Source: Naganishia liquefaciens (taxonomy: Eukaryota; Basidiomycota; Tremellomycetes; Filobasidiales; Filobasidiaceae). From it: DNA of 64,000 bases. Below, piece after piece: positions 1 through 11,822 of this stretch; position 1 is the stretch's first letter; each line of letters begins with the position of its first letter. Both the position numbers and the translations under genes were made by a program. Under the pieces are notes generated by a model. That model was not told the DNA's origin, searched no databases, and saw nothing but the letters and a program-made list of their open reading frames with translations. The stretch lies in NCBI GenBank assembly GCA_013423385.1, contig BLZA01000019.1, positions 930,001 to 994,000 on the forward strand, written 5' to 3'.

Positions 1-177
1 GCAGCTCACCTGTGTCGCCACAACGAGATCCCATTCTTTAACCCAAGACTCATCTTCAATAAGCTTGCAGATATGGGGCAAGGTTTCCCGGCCTTGCGGG
101 ACTGCGAGACTTCCGTCAGGCGGGAGAAAATCGTTTTGAACGTCAACGATGATGAGAGCCTTTTTTCCGGCTCGCAT
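1..177 (-). CDS. PNC1: Nicotinamidase / isochorismatase-family hydrolase, 5' exon only
   Basis: First exon of a cysteine-hydrolase-fold amidase that would convert nicotinamide to nicotinate in NAD+ salvage. The translation starts MRAGKKALIIVDVQNDF and continues with LPPDGSLAVPQG. The VDVQNDF motif carries the catalytic Asp of the nicotinamidase/isochorismatase family, and the G-S-L-A-V-P motif is typical of fungal Pnc1. The exon ends near base 10 at a clean GTGAGC donor, so the rest of the gene, including the catalytic Lys and Cys, lies outside the window. The ATG chosen is the only in-frame start. An isochorismatase-like hydrolase of other specificity cannot be ruled out from this fragment. 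Confidence 0.85.
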   Translation of the reverse strand, partial: MRAGKKALIIVDVQNDFLPPDGSLAVPQGRETLPHICKLIEDESWVKEWDLVVATQVSC

Positions 178-854
178 TTTGTGTATATTGGTGGTGGCGT
201 GTGATTGAATTATGGGAAGAGGCTGAGTACGGCCATGGAGCAAAGAAATTCGGCGCTTATATGTGTAGTACAAGGAAAGATCACGCTCAAGCTGACAAGA
301 TTGCTGACGATTCCAGGCATTCGTCAGACAAGACGGGATCGATTACGCTGGTAGCTCATGTTTTAGCCATGCGTGACGAAGCGGCCCCCAAACTTGCCCC
401 CCTAACGAGTATCGAGTAACCCCTAACAATATGCTGCTTCCGCCGGACACTGTGACGAAGACCCTGGAAAGCGCCAACAATGTCCAAGATACACTGAGGA
501 CAAAAAGCCAGCATTTTTCGCATGAGCTTCGGGGCTAACGCGGACAAAGAGATTTTTTGGACAGCAGGCTCGATCTATAACGCGGGCAAAAGCAGAAGAT
601 GGGGCCATATGACCACTCTATTGACTGTAAAGGGACCTTGACGACGCCAAAAAATAGCCCAGAAAACGCAAAAAAGAACAGAAATGTCCAGAAAGCTATC
701 CAGAGGTCTGAGGGATTGCAGCGCAGCTCCCGGGGTCTTCTCTCACGTGATCTGCCAAAAGTTGGTTGTGCGGCACGCTTTAGGACCTTGTTGCTTTTGT
801 AATTTCGATATTCCTTGAAGACTCCTTAAGCATCGTGAGATTGACATAAAAGGG
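178..854. other. Intergenic, divergent upstream region
   Basis: Lies between two divergently transcribed genes (nicotinamidase and ERB1). Only short overlapping open frames with no family resemblance are seen. It presumably holds both promoters, but I see no specific element. Confidence 0.6.
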
Positions 855-3739
855 ATGCCTATGAAGAAGATCAACAACCCTGTCCGACAACGGGCGGCGC
901 CGAAAGCTGCTTCAAAGCAGACTCCGCCTGCAAGGAAACCGGTCGCCAAGCGAAGCCGCGAGGAGGATCGGGATGCCGTGGAGGATGTCGGAGAGGACCT
1001 GCTCAAGGCGAAGATCGACACATTGGCGAATGCAGAGGACGAAGAGGATGACGAGGACTTTGAGATCGATACGGGCTCAAGTAACGGCGACCTCGACGAT
1101 TTCCTTGACCGAGAGGCGCTTGAATCCCCAGGCGATGATGAGGATGAGGAAGACGAAGATGAAGAGGATGACGAAGAGGGTTACAACACTTCCGATATTG
1201 AAGCGATGGAAAATGCCTCGGACGAGGAAGCAGACCTTGTCGATGACACCTCATCTGTTGCTTCTTCCTCGATCGCACCATCCACTGTTCCGGATTCCAA
1301 TCTTACACTCGATCAGCTCATTGCGCGTCACACCTACAAACCAGAGGAGAATATGGACATCCATATCACTGCAGCGACTGGCGGAAGACCACTCGTCGGT
1401 GACGAAAAGTCCGGCAAGTTCAGCAGTGCAAAGGAAGGGACGGGAAAGCTGGTGCCGAGTAAATTCGTCAAGGGCGCCATGACGAGGGAATACGACGATA
1501 TCGAGGCAGGTTACGGGAGTGAAAGCAGTACCGAGGAGGTGAGTCTCGACGTTACAGCGTAATCTGGTCCTGCTGAATGTCTTGTTCTTGAAGAACACCA
1601 ATACCATTGGCAACGTCCCGATTGAGTGGTACGACGATTTGCCGCATATCGGATACGACGTCAATGGACGAAAGATCATGCGACCAGCCAAGGGTGATGA
1701 GCTGGACAAGTTCTTGGCAACGGTGGAGGATCCTGATTCATGGCAAGTTTACGCGTCTGACACAAACTCTCCAAGCTGACGTCCTCCCAGGACTACGGCT
1801 GAAGATAAGCTTATGCAGCAGCAAGTGCAATTATCGGACAAGGAACTCGATATCATTCGCCGATTACAAAACGCAGAGAATCCCGACGCCGACTATGATC
1901 CATACCAGTCAACGATTGAATGGTTTACCGGGAAGGGAAATGAGATGACGATGCCTCTCAGCGCTGCGCCGGAACCGAAACGGCGCTTCGTTCCGTCCAA
2001 ATGGGAACACAAAAAGGTCATGAAGATCGTCCGCGCTATCCGTGAAGGTCGAATCGTACCCAACAAGCCCGCCGTCGAAAAGCCAAAGGTGTATGGAATC
2101 TGGTCGAATGACGATGTCGAGAACCCGCCGCACGCCATGTACATGCCTGCACCGCAACTTCCGCCGCCCAAGACGGTCGAGTCGTACAATCCGCCAGAGG
2201 AGTATCTTTTCGATGACGAGGAGAGGAAACAGTGGGAAGAACAAGAAAAGGAAGACCGCAAGATCGACTTTATGCCCCAGAAACACGACGCCCTGCGTCA
2301 TGTACCAGGGTACGAGAACTTTGTTCAGGAGCGATTTGAACGATGTCTCGACCTATATCTTGCACCGCGAACGCGCAAAGTCAAGCTCAACATCGACCCG
2401 GAATCACTCGTCCCGAAACTTCCCAGTCCGAAAGAGCTTCGACCGTTCCCCACCAATTGTGCAGTACAGTACCGTCACCCAGCAAACTCCCGTGTGCGGT
2501 GCGTCAGCGTGGATGCGCGTGGTGAGTGGGTTGCGAGTGGTAGCGAAGACGGAATTGTACGGGTTTGGGATCTTGGAAATGGTCGTGAAGTATGGCGATG
2601 GAACTTGAAGGGTGGACCTGTGCAGGCAGTGGAGTGGTCGCCGAACAAGGAAGAATGTATTCTTTCTGCTGCTGTGTAAGTGTGGCACCGCAATCAGGGG
2701 AGAACGTCGCTCATCCAGTCCGCTTTAGCGCCGGTCGAATATACCTTCTGGCGCCACTCGCGCTCATCTCGCCTCTCGTCGCTCAAACAACCCTGACACA
2801 CCTCAACACCGCCTTCTCCTCCTCGTCCGCCTCGACTACAAACAATGCTGGCAAGCCTCAGGTGCCCGATGCCAAATGGGTCCGACCATCAGAGGATGAA
2901 CGTGATCGCGGTATGATGGTTATTATCGAAGTGCAGGGAACACCAAAGCAGGTGACCTGGCACAGGAAAGGAGATTACTTTGCGACTGTCGCTGTTGATG
3001 GCAAGTCACTGCTGTGGACTCCCCAGCCAAAGACTAATGATCACATCACAGCTGCGAACAAGTCTGTGCTTATCCACCAGCTGTCAAAGCATCAGACACA
3101 GTCTCCATTCAAGCGCACGAAGGGCGCCGTTCAGCGTGTTGCTTTCCACCCGCATAAGCCTCATTTCTTCGTTGCTGTACGTACGAGACTGAAACTTGGC
3201 ATAGAGATTTTGCTGACGTTTCATCAGACACAACGTTACGTCCGCTTGTACGACCTCGTCGGGCAACAACTTCTCAAGACCTTGATGACGGGTCTGAAAT
3301 GGATTTCGAGCTTGGACATCCACCCGCTCGGTGATAATTTGATTGTGGGAAGTTATGACAAGAAGTTGTGTTGGTTCGATCTTGATCTGAGCACCAAGCC
3401 ATACAAGACATTACGGTATGAGAAACTCCTCGGTGTCTTTAAGTTTCCGCGCTGAACTTTTCGTTCGTTTCCAGATACCACACAAAGGCTCTCCGTGCAG
3501 TGGCCTATCACCGGGCGTATCCGCTCTTTGCATCGGCCTCGGATGACGGATCAATTCAGATCTTCCACGGAACCGTCTACTCCGACTTGATGCAGAACCC
3601 GTTGATTGTCCCGCTTAAGGTTCTGAGGGGACATCAGATCGAGGATGGATTGGGCGTTTTGGATCTCAGGTGGCATCCCACCAAACCTTGGTTGATCAGC
3701 AGTGGTGCCGACGGAGAGGTCAGGCTTTGGACATCATAG
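855..3739 (+). CDS. ERB1: Ribosome biogenesis protein ERB1/BOP1 (WD40)
   Basis: Homologue of Erb1/BOP1, the PeBoW-complex scaffold needed for 27S pre-rRNA processing and 60S assembly in the nucleolus. Six exons: 855-1538, 1594-1742, 1791-2675, 2729-3176, 3228-3415, 3475-3739, giving 872 residues in one intact frame. The N-terminus has basic stretches then a long Asp/Glu-rich region (about residues 55-140). A BOP1NT domain follows, with [24 protein letters not shown] and DPDSW motifs, then [12 protein letters not shown]-terminal WD40 repeats are clear (for example [15 protein letters not shown] and [15 protein letters not shown] at the very end). Exon 2 ends in TG followed by GCAAGT, so intron 2 is a GC-AG intron; only this junction gives the family sequence DPDSWTTAEDKL. 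Identification is firm. Confidence 0.97.
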
Positions 3740-3800
3740 TTGTAACGGCCTGGTATGCTTTGGGATCATGCCAACGATGCGATTGTACCGAGTCTATCGA

Positions 3801-4846
3801 TCAAGACATGTTGCGCCACTTGGCACGTATGCCTGCAAGGCAAGCTATCGTGCCGAATACACCGGTCCAGGCCTATGTGCGCGGGAATATTGAGCACGCG
3901 TTCGGGTGAAATCTGTTGAGACATACCTCGTTGGACCACGCCCCGTTGGGCAACGACCAATGTATTGTCAGCGGTGCATAACCACTGCATATAAGGTATC
4001 AGCGTTAGAAGCAGGAAAAGCTTGATTTTTGACGTACACATTGACGACCGCCTCTTCGATCCAACCGATCTTCTCTGCCCTGAGCGCCCTGACATCCGCT
4101 TCCACATCCTCCTTCTCAACACTCTGCGACCTCGCCCTGATCGCCCTCTCCTTGGCCTGCATCTGTTTCCTCTGCCTGGCTAATCTCCAGACGTCCAGCG
4201 CAACGTACGCCGCCCAGAACCTGCAGCTCCATGTACTCCAGTTGAGTTCCCGAGCCGGAGAGAGGGGGAACACGCCCTTGGAGGAGAGGTACGAGAGGTT
4301 CTCGAGCGGGTAGTAGAGAATGAGGGAGGCCGTCTGCAGGATGTTGATGAGATGGAATGTGGGATCTAAGCTCGATGCCGACGAGAGGAGCGATGGGACG
4401 GAGGCGAGAACGGGAATGATGCCTGTGCAGAAAAAAAAAAAGGATGAGACGGATGATACGGTAGGGGATTGTCAAGACATACCGAGTAAGCGCATCATGG
4501 TTCGCGCATCACCGATGGACGAGCTGAGGGCCTTTAGTCTCACAGCATAAAGTGCAGCACGACTACGCAAGGCAGGAAACCCTCCCATAAAAACACCCTT
4601 TCCGACATTCTCCTTGGCCAGCTTTGCAGCCAACGCGACCAGCAACGCAACAGCAATCTTTGCCGGATACTGGATGATCATGAGTGACTTGTCAAGCCCC
4701 GATGCTGAAGACATGAAAGTAGAGATGTTGGAGAGCGTGAATGGAACGGAAGATGGGCGCGCGAGGAGAAGATGAAGAATGGTGGAACGTGCCTTGCGCA
4801 GGCTGACGTTTGGGTGAAGCGGTTTCATCGGTGTTGTGAGCGACAT
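3801..4846 (-). CDS. PEX11: Peroxisomal membrane protein, PEX11 family
   Basis: Membrane-shaping protein for peroxisome elongation and division. Exons on the minus strand: 4846-4483, 4422-4038, 3984-3927, 3872-3801, giving 292 residues. The N-terminal half carries the Pex11 signature order: DKSLMIIQYPAKIA, then a helix-rich region, then LILYYPLENLSYL. The C-terminus, reached only after splicing the last two introns, reads YAPLTIHWS and WTGVFGTIACLAG, matching the family's final amphipathic and membrane segments. Intron 1 ends in a run of about 13 T before the CAG acceptor. It is divergent from NAA30 across roughly 400 bases. Assignment among PEX11 paralogues (11, 25, 27 or the basidiomycete PEX11C type) is not certain. 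Confidence 0.88.
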
Positions 4847-5242
4847 GAAGGGCGAGCAATCTCTGGGCAGGGCCTTCAGTGGGCGGGAGCGAGCAGTGCT
4901 TGCGATGTGAACGTCTTCTAAATCAATGTATTAGCCGTGCCATGCCCGAGCGTCGTCACCTCGATTCACGAGCGACATGCTGGACTGGACTGGACATTTC
5001 GCGGCCCGGGTATTCGCCGAAACTGTGATATCCGGAGCTTCGGCATTCCCCGACTCTGGCCAAAAGGAAGTGTTCGATCAGTGTCTCGCTTCGATTGCAG
5101 CGTTTCAGCTTGGTCAAGGAGCGGAATGAGCGCCTCGAGGTCTCACTTCTGGCTGAAGTACCGTTGGAAGCACTAAAGCCTAACACAGTCCGCCGCTTGG
5201 CCCTGGTCTGAAGCTATTCATCTTTGTGAGGTCTCTTCATCA
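4847..5242. promoter_or_regulatory. Shared upstream region of PEX11 and NAA30
   Basis: 396 bases separating two divergent start codons. No coding pattern on either strand and no element I recognise. A bidirectional promoter is inferred from position only. Confidence 0.4.
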
Positions 5243-6453
5243 ATGTCCCAATCTGAAGCAAGGCTTCGTCCTGCGGGCGATGTCGACTACTGCCCCTATC
5301 GTACAGAAGAATACGATCTGCCAGATATCATGGATCTGGTGGATCAGGAGCTGAGTGAACCGTGGGCTCTCTCAATATGTCATCGAGGAAGAATGTTGAT
5401 CGTATTTCCCATAGGTATAACAGTGCGCACCGTCGATACGTCCTTGGGTAGGACAGACAGTTGATGCATCGTCAATTCCTCCTCTAGTCTATACCTTTCG
5501 CTATTTTTTGCAAGAATGGTCAGTTAAAGCTTAAGAGGTATCACGGAAATTCTGATAATCGCATTGCATAGGCCGCATCTGGCATGGCTGGTACGTCCGG
5601 CTCTCGATCCCGCTCCATGTTGTCTTATTTCACGGAACAGGTCTTTCCAAGTGACGCGGAAGCCGAAGGAGAGCAAGAACGTAAAAGAGCAATCGCAACA
5701 ATCGTATGCAAACAAGACTGCCACAAGGGACTGGTCAATAGGGGTTATATCGCGATGCTCAGCGTTGATAAGGCCTGGAGGCGAAAAGGCATCGGTGAGC
5801 ACGATTTGCAATAATGCGCAAGCCAAATTCAGCTCGTGACTAAATCTCTCTGCTACCGACTCTAGCGAGAAAATTGATCGATTTGGCGATGCGGAAGATG
5901 ATGGATGGAGGTGCCGATGAGGTATGTTCGCAAGATTTTAGATTCCCCGCGCATACCTTGGCTGGCGGTGAGACTGAGATATCGACCATCTTCGCAGATA
6001 GTGCTCGAAACGGAATACGATAACCGCGCTTCGTTATCCCTTTATGGCTCGATGGGATTCATCAAAGATCGGAGACTGTACAGGTTCTATTTGAATGGGA
6101 AAGATGCGTGAGTGTTTCGGGACCGGCGCTGGAGAAGCATTATTGCTGAGTGCCAGGGTGTTTTCAGCTTTCGACTAGTATACCCAATCTTGAAGGAGAT
6201 CGATGAACCTGCACATCCCCTAATCACGTCGCTGCCGCAATCATCTATGTTGGTGTCCTCAAATGGACAAAATATCTTGTCTGAAAGGGAGAACGGATCT
6301 AGCAGTAATGAACCTTTACAGAGCGCGGATAACAGCGAGGGCACGACTTTCGGCAGCCTCGAGACCCTCGTAGAGGAAGGCGAAATCATGGAGAGCTCTG
6401 ATCACCAGGTCGACTCGACTCGGAGATTGGTGGAACGCGGACTCGTGCTCTGA
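5243..6453 (+). CDS. NAA30: N-alpha-acetyltransferase 30, NatC catalytic subunit
   Basis: GNAT-fold enzyme (Mak3/Naa30) that acetylates Met-hydrophobic protein N-termini co-translationally. Exons follow as 5243-~5414, 5488-5518, 5572-5590, 5641-5794, 5866-5921, 5998-6107, 6168-6453. The text matches the family throughout: DLPDIMDLVDQELSEP, YTFRYFLQEW, IATIVCK, NRGYIAMLSVDKAWRRKGI (acetyl-CoA loop), IVLETEYDN and LYGSMGFIKDRRLYRFYLNG. A Ser/Glu-rich tail of about 90 residues after the GNAT domain is unusual in length. The first intron's donor is unsure: a site after 5414 or one after 5378 both keep frame (275 or 263 residues), and both place extra residues between LSEP and YTFRYF. All other junctions are firm. 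Confidence 0.93.
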
Positions 6454-7863
6454 CACTGAAATCCTGCCGAATCTTCCCGACCGATCCGATGCTCAAGATC
6501 GTCAGTATGGCGCGACGAGGAAGCGTAAAACCGCCTGCTGGTCATCTGGCGATGGCAGACCGTCGGTACCGACATTTCTGGTCGCTTGCCGGTATGAAGG
6601 CCATACTTGAACGTCAACCGCTAGTCGCACCAAACAACGGCTGGCAACGGAACTCGAGTTCCACTCGCTTTCGTCGCAGCCGATGGACCGCAATTTGGAC
6701 GCATTCCGGCTGTGATGGAAGGCGGAATGGCAATGCTAGTGCAAGCTTACCCGGGCTGCGCCCCATCGGATGGAGCAACACACATCTTCCGCGTTTCTAA
6801 TGAGGAAAACGGAAATGCTTGACACAACAGTGCTTCTCGCCTTCGCTCTTCACGGATGCTCCGGCCATCGACCCGAGTTTCAGAATAATCTCTGCCGTCC
6901 TGAACATTCATTTAAGGAAGCTGAAGAGGTCACGACGACAACGAAGCGGAAGAGGTCACGACAGATTGGCAGGGACGGACACGAGGGGTTCTACATAAAG
7001 CAGGGACTTTCCGGCTTAGCAAGATCCAACGAGACCGAAGGCTGACTGGCGAGATCGACAATTCTTCTCTCGGAGCACCGCACAGTGATTGATAATAGGA
7101 TGGGTATACGTACAGGTGTCTTGATTTTCATCGGCGAGTGAGACTACCCGGCGTGCGCTTCGGATCCTTGCATGTAACACACAAGACTGTACAGTCATCG
7201 TCGACCCCCATTTCATACATATTCCGAAGTCTTGGAATCTGGGTTAAAAGTCTGGGCTGGTCATCTGAAACTATTTTGTTGTTACTCAAGCGCTTGCTGG
7301 CGGGATATCGGACGCAAAGTTTAAAGAGGATTTGCGTGCTTCTCAGATGCTGAACGCATCTGCTGGGAGAACCCTTCCCCCGATCCGAACGACCTGCACC
7401 AATGACTGCTATTATCCTCGTTCCGTATGTACCGCGGATGAACAGAAGGGTACATCCAGCCAGAGTACTGTCCTTTGACTCTAGGGCTAGCTTCAGACAC
7501 AGAGAGAGTCCCCATGACTGTGCGGTTGAGCTCAATGCCCTACCCTCCTTTCGTCGGAACTGCTCCGGAAGACGTAACGCGTAGGAGATTGCGAGAATGG
7601 CAACCCTGGCGCAGAGTTCGGTAAGCTTGCAGCGCTAGGATCATGACACCGCGCAGTCCTGGCCGATCTGACCGAGTGCGGAGGCTCAAGGTTATGAATC
7701 TGACTGAAATCTCAGAATCGGCGTCCATATAAAGCTCTCAAGGAATTTAGAAACGGTTTTGAATTTCGTCGGTGTCCCACATCTCGGATTCATCCAATTG
7801 CATCGATACGCGTGCTTTCCCTCACACACTAATTTTCCTCGAGTTCGCGATCACGTCGCCACC
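6454..7863. other. Intergenic, no gene recognised
   Basis: About 1.4 kb with only short frames on both strands and no recognisable protein or RNA. A 14-base direct repeat (GAAGAGGTCACGAC) occurs twice about 30 bases apart near 6.92-6.97 kb. It may contain the upstream region or a 5' untranslated exon of the next gene. Confidence 0.5.
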
Positions 7864-9738
7864 ATGGCCGAGCAATCGTCCATGACAAGTTGTCAGAATG
7901 ATGGTCGATTCAAGACAGGCTGGGCGGACTTTGAGCCCTTGCATGAGAGCTTCGAGCTCCAAACGCTGGCTTCCCTGTCATCTGCTCATTTGGCGCCGAC
8001 ATCGGAAGACGACGACTTCAACAGCGAAGCTGCTTTCCCATCCGCTGCCATCACGCGGGCTGTGGCAGGTGCGAGGACTCAGGCAGCTTCTATTCTATGG
8101 CCATCCAAAGTCTTCACATATGCTCATGCTGAATCGCCTGATAGAAAGCAACAGCAGATGAGCAAGGTCAGGAGCAAGCTCAGAGTCGGCAGAACATCTG
8201 CCGAGACACCCGGGAAGCTACGTTTACAGGCCCAACCCAGCTTACAGAGCTTCATTACACCGATGTCTGTTATCATGAAGGCAACGATTCACACCTTGAC
8301 ATCTCTGACGAATTTGCCCAGACCGATCGAGGAGCTACCTGGGAAGGCCCTGGACACCGTCTCAAATGGACGAGGAGTCTTTGACGAATTCATAGGTAGG
8401 AACGGTTGGGGTACGCAAGATACTACACCGCTTCGTCGGCCCAGGTATAAGGCTGGAGAGCTCGATCCTTCCGCAATTCGAATGCCTCTCCACCCGGAAC
8501 CATGCTCACTACCGCTCGAGTCAGGCGCGTACAGTAACACCGCTGCAACAAATGCGACTCACGCAGAGCGTAGCGGTCGCAGCGATTTGGTTCGAGTTAG
8601 CTTCATGACAGTAGGTCACTGCCATCATTGCTGATTCTGCTCCCCTTAGGCATCCTATTTGTCGAGGCCGTCCAGCGCCGACCGTCACTCTGTGGTTACA
8701 GCAGTGGAAACCCTGCGAGCCAGTCAGGTTGCGGAGATTGAAGCTTGGCGGAATCGAAGACGCACGAATGAGCATATTGGCGGCATCTTGAGAAAGTTTG
8801 GGCTGTTGCCACCGACCTTCACGGGCGGTATACTGAACAGAGGTACGCTAAATACGCACTAATCTTCGGGGTTCTATGATCGCTTACGCGACCTGTAATT
8901 TAGCTGAGCATCTAACGGCTCTGAGTCTCCTATGTTGGACCTTTGACTTAGGACACGCGGAGGATGGCTTTCTAGGCTTGAGCACTAGCTGTGGCGTCCG
9001 CTTGCAGTCTCTCATCGAAGAAGTCCGTGAGATAAACAAAGGTCAGATCAGACCTGCCTCGGGTCTTTTTGCATACTGACAAGCGGTCTCGTAGTCTACC
9101 AGATCATCTGCTGGACAGAGTGTGAGTGAGATTTTCAGTCGATCGCACACTAGACGCTCGTGGGAAGCCTGTTCTCGATGGCCCCAACCTCTAGGCATGT
9201 TCCAAACCAACAATCTCATCCCCAAAGAAGCCAGTCTAGCGGACATCTACGAGTATTGAGACCTAGGTTCTGGAAAGGCGCGACTTTTTGGAAAGAATGC
9301 GACTTGCCTTACACCAGGTTTCAACACGTTCAAATGGCATTCGAGACAACCTATCAAGCAATTAAAGAGCTTTTGAGGGCAGGCGCGTGGACCAGGGAGT
9401 TGGAGGAAATTCTGCTTGACGCCGCCAGTGTTGAGCGTATGCTGCCAAAATGCAAGAGGTCGTCCTCCTTCACACAAGAGGCGTCCGCTCACCAAGTGTG
9501 CCAATTCTACGACGGCTTGGTTGACAATTTCCCTGAGCCGTCGGCTTACACCCCCTTGCTGTCAGAACTATTCTCCGCTCTTCAGAGGCTGAAGAACGTC
9601 CAAGTACCCCTGAGCGATAATCCCGAAAGGGCACGGGCAGCCCGAGACAAAAGCGCTTTCAGACTACCCCGGACTCATCGAATTAAAAGTATGCGGGACG
9701 AAGCGTCTGAAGACGTGCCTATGGCTCCTTCGGTGTAG
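7864..9738 (+). CDS. Unrecognised protein, 548 residues
   Basis: I do not recognise a family. The model uses the ATG in a strong context (GCCACCATGG) and five exons: 7864-8610, 8650-8842, 8904-9041, 9095-9119, 9195-9738. Every junction uses GT-AG and the exons sum to a complete frame ending at 9738, which supports the gene being real. The N-terminal 250 residues are low in complexity and look disordered. The middle has a leucine-rich, probably helical region (AEHLTALSLLCWTFDLGH) and YQIICWTEH. The C-terminal part is helical and charged (KELLRAGAWTRELEEILLD). No signal peptide or membrane segment is evident. The small 39-base first intron and the 25-base fourth exon are the least secure parts. 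Confidence 0.55.
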
Positions 9739-9950
9739 ACATCAACAGTTTCATCCTAGTTGGAGGGGTTTGAGAAAGGAAGGGCGAGGTCTGCTTTCAA
9801 GCGACTGGCAGTCTGTGATAGTCGTATCCGACCGGGTGGAGGCGTTTGTATTTCGATAGATGGGTCGCGACGAGAGACCAAGTATCGTGATTGACCATGT
9901 CCAATCATCCTTGCGTAAACCCGACGATCCATCAGATGGTCTATAATCCC

Positions 9951-11547
9951 CTACATCCGCTCCTTCCCCGCCGGACTGATCGCTCCATCGGTTCCCGCTC
10001 CCATCGTCGACTCTTCTCCCGCGCCACCAACTCTGCCCAACACCTCCGCCAACCAGTCCCGGATCCGCTCATACTCGACCCCGCCCTTGACATCGACAAG
10101 TTCGCCGTACGACGCATCGACGAGCAAACGCGCGCGTCGGAGGAGGGATTTATTGGCGTTGGCGGAGCGGCGATAGGAGACGTTGAGGAGGTAGCGGGGG
10201 TGGGATGCAGGTGGTAGCGTTGATGACGCGGACGAAGGGTGCGGAATGGTACGGGATGATATGCGGATGAGCTCTGTTTCGATCTTGGAAGCGAATTTTC
10301 GGTTAATTCACGAGCGGAAAAGGGAATGGGGGTCAATGGCTTGAGGCTCACCCTTTTGCTAAGGGATTTCCGTTTCCCCGTGTATATCTTGGAACCCTCA
10401 AAGTAATATGCATATAGCAGCTGAATCCCTGATAGCACAAAGTATCTGAGATCGCACCGAGTTGTCAGTATCTGACACCTCGGATAATCCCCGAGGAGAC
10501 TCACGCGACGACACCGGCCATGGCGATTCCCCTGGTCTGCTCAAACCCATACTTGTAGCTGTACCCTGCTGTCCCTGCTGCGACCAAGACGGCGATCCAG
10601 CCGAGCGCGAGCTTGATATCCGTATGCGTGTGGATCTCTGTAAACTGGTGTTCTTTCATGATCTGGTGGATGAGGGAATGATGTCAGCTGGAGGGAGGGT
10701 TCGCGAGAGAATGAAGCGAGGACAGTTGCCGCCGCTAGCCGAGGTATCGATGCTCGGCCGTCCGATCGATGGTGTCAAAGATGTATGACGTGCAACAACT
10801 CCTATTCTCGCTTTACTCCAACGAAGCCGTTCTGAAACCGCCTCCTTCCAGAATCTTTGCCTGGCTCGCTTCGATTCCCGCTGCACTCGGACCCAGTCGT
10901 TTCCAGATGGCCTCTGAGATGTATCGACTGCCAACACCTCCTATCCACGCTTTGCTCAACAACATGGATGATCGATCGTCCTGCAACGGCCTGGTGCCTG
11001 CGACGCTGGTGTTCTCGCTCCGCTCGGCCGTCCTGCGACGGCCTCGTGCCCACAACGCCTGCTATCCTCGCTCCGCTCGACGACACTGGTTCTCGGCCGT
11101 CCTGCGACGGCCTCGTGCCTGCGGCGCCGGTATTCTCGCTTCGCTCGGCGAGATAGGGATTCTCGCACGCCCTACGGCGCGCTCGGAATTCCTTGCCTGC
11201 GGCGCTGAGCGCTGAATTCCTCGCTCCCTGCGGTCGCTCGCGGGTATTCTCGCTTCGCTTCGCTCCGCTCCGCCCGCCCGTCGACTCACGCTCTTGACGG
11301 CATCATCACACGCATTCTTCAACTCTACCAGATTCGCCTTGTTGATATGCACGCTCGGCAACGGCCTTGAATCGTCGAGCGCCTTGAGACCGAGTGACGA
11401 CAGCGGGATCGGGATGAGCCGTTCGGCCGGTAATGATGCGCGGCGGTCTGTCGCGAGCGGGGAAAGCGGCGGCGATGACGATGCCGGGCCCTCTGATGTC
11501 GTGATTGGCGGAACGAGGGACGTCCCCGAGGCTCGTGGAGGAGGCAT
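9951..11547 (-). CDS. SPC2: Signal peptidase complex subunit 2
   Basis: Homologue of Spc2/SPCS2 (SPC25), the non-catalytic ER membrane subunit that links signal peptidase to the Sec61 translocon. Exons: 11547-11290, 10662-10505, 10445-10352, 10283-9951, giving 280 residues. Recognition rests on VHINKANLVELKNACDDAV before the first membrane segment, then EIHTHTDIKLALGWIAVL with VLVAAGTAGYSYKYGFEQ, and after the second segment YFEGSKIYTGKR, followed by an ISSRT beta-strand region. Topology is the usual two closely spaced membrane helices with cytosolic ends. Intron 1 is 627 bases, about ten times longer than its neighbours, and contains the imperfect tandem repeat listed separately. A short missing exon inside it cannot be excluded. 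Confidence 0.9.
10977..11170. repeat. Imperfect tandem repeat with short palindromes, inside SPC2 intron 1
   Basis: Three copies of a GC-rich unit start at 10977, 11029 and 11098. Each opens with CGTCCTGCRACGGCC and runs on through GTGCC and a CTCGCTYCGCTCG block. Two copies are flanked so that GGCCGTC-CTGC-GACGGCC forms a perfect 7-bp inverted repeat with a 4-base loop (11026-11043 and 11095-11112). Further TTCGCTCCGCTC-like blocks continue to about 11280. The base composition differs from the surrounding introns. Confidence 0.75.
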
Positions 11548-11822
11548 ACTGCGATGATGATGGATGGGATGGGATGGGATGGGATGACCACGGCGAGCGC
11601 TGCACTTCTGTCGCTCTTCCTTGTCCTCGCCTTGTCCTCCTCGCTGCGCGTCACATTACCGCCAAACACGCGCGCGTCTCCCTTTCCCCTTTCCTCTTTT
11701 CGGCGGCCGGAGAGAGAGATCGTCGCCGACCTGAAACGCGCGCGGGCGGGCATCCCATAATTGCAATTTCAGCCCAACAGCCCGACACGCCCACACGCAC
11801 AAGTACAAGCCCACACGGCACC
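11548..11822. promoter_or_regulatory. Short shared upstream region of SPC2 and FUN30
   Basis: 275 bases between divergent ATGs. It carries a (GGGAT)n run of four to five units around 11563-11586 and long C+T-rich stretches. A bidirectional promoter is inferred from position. Confidence 0.45.
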
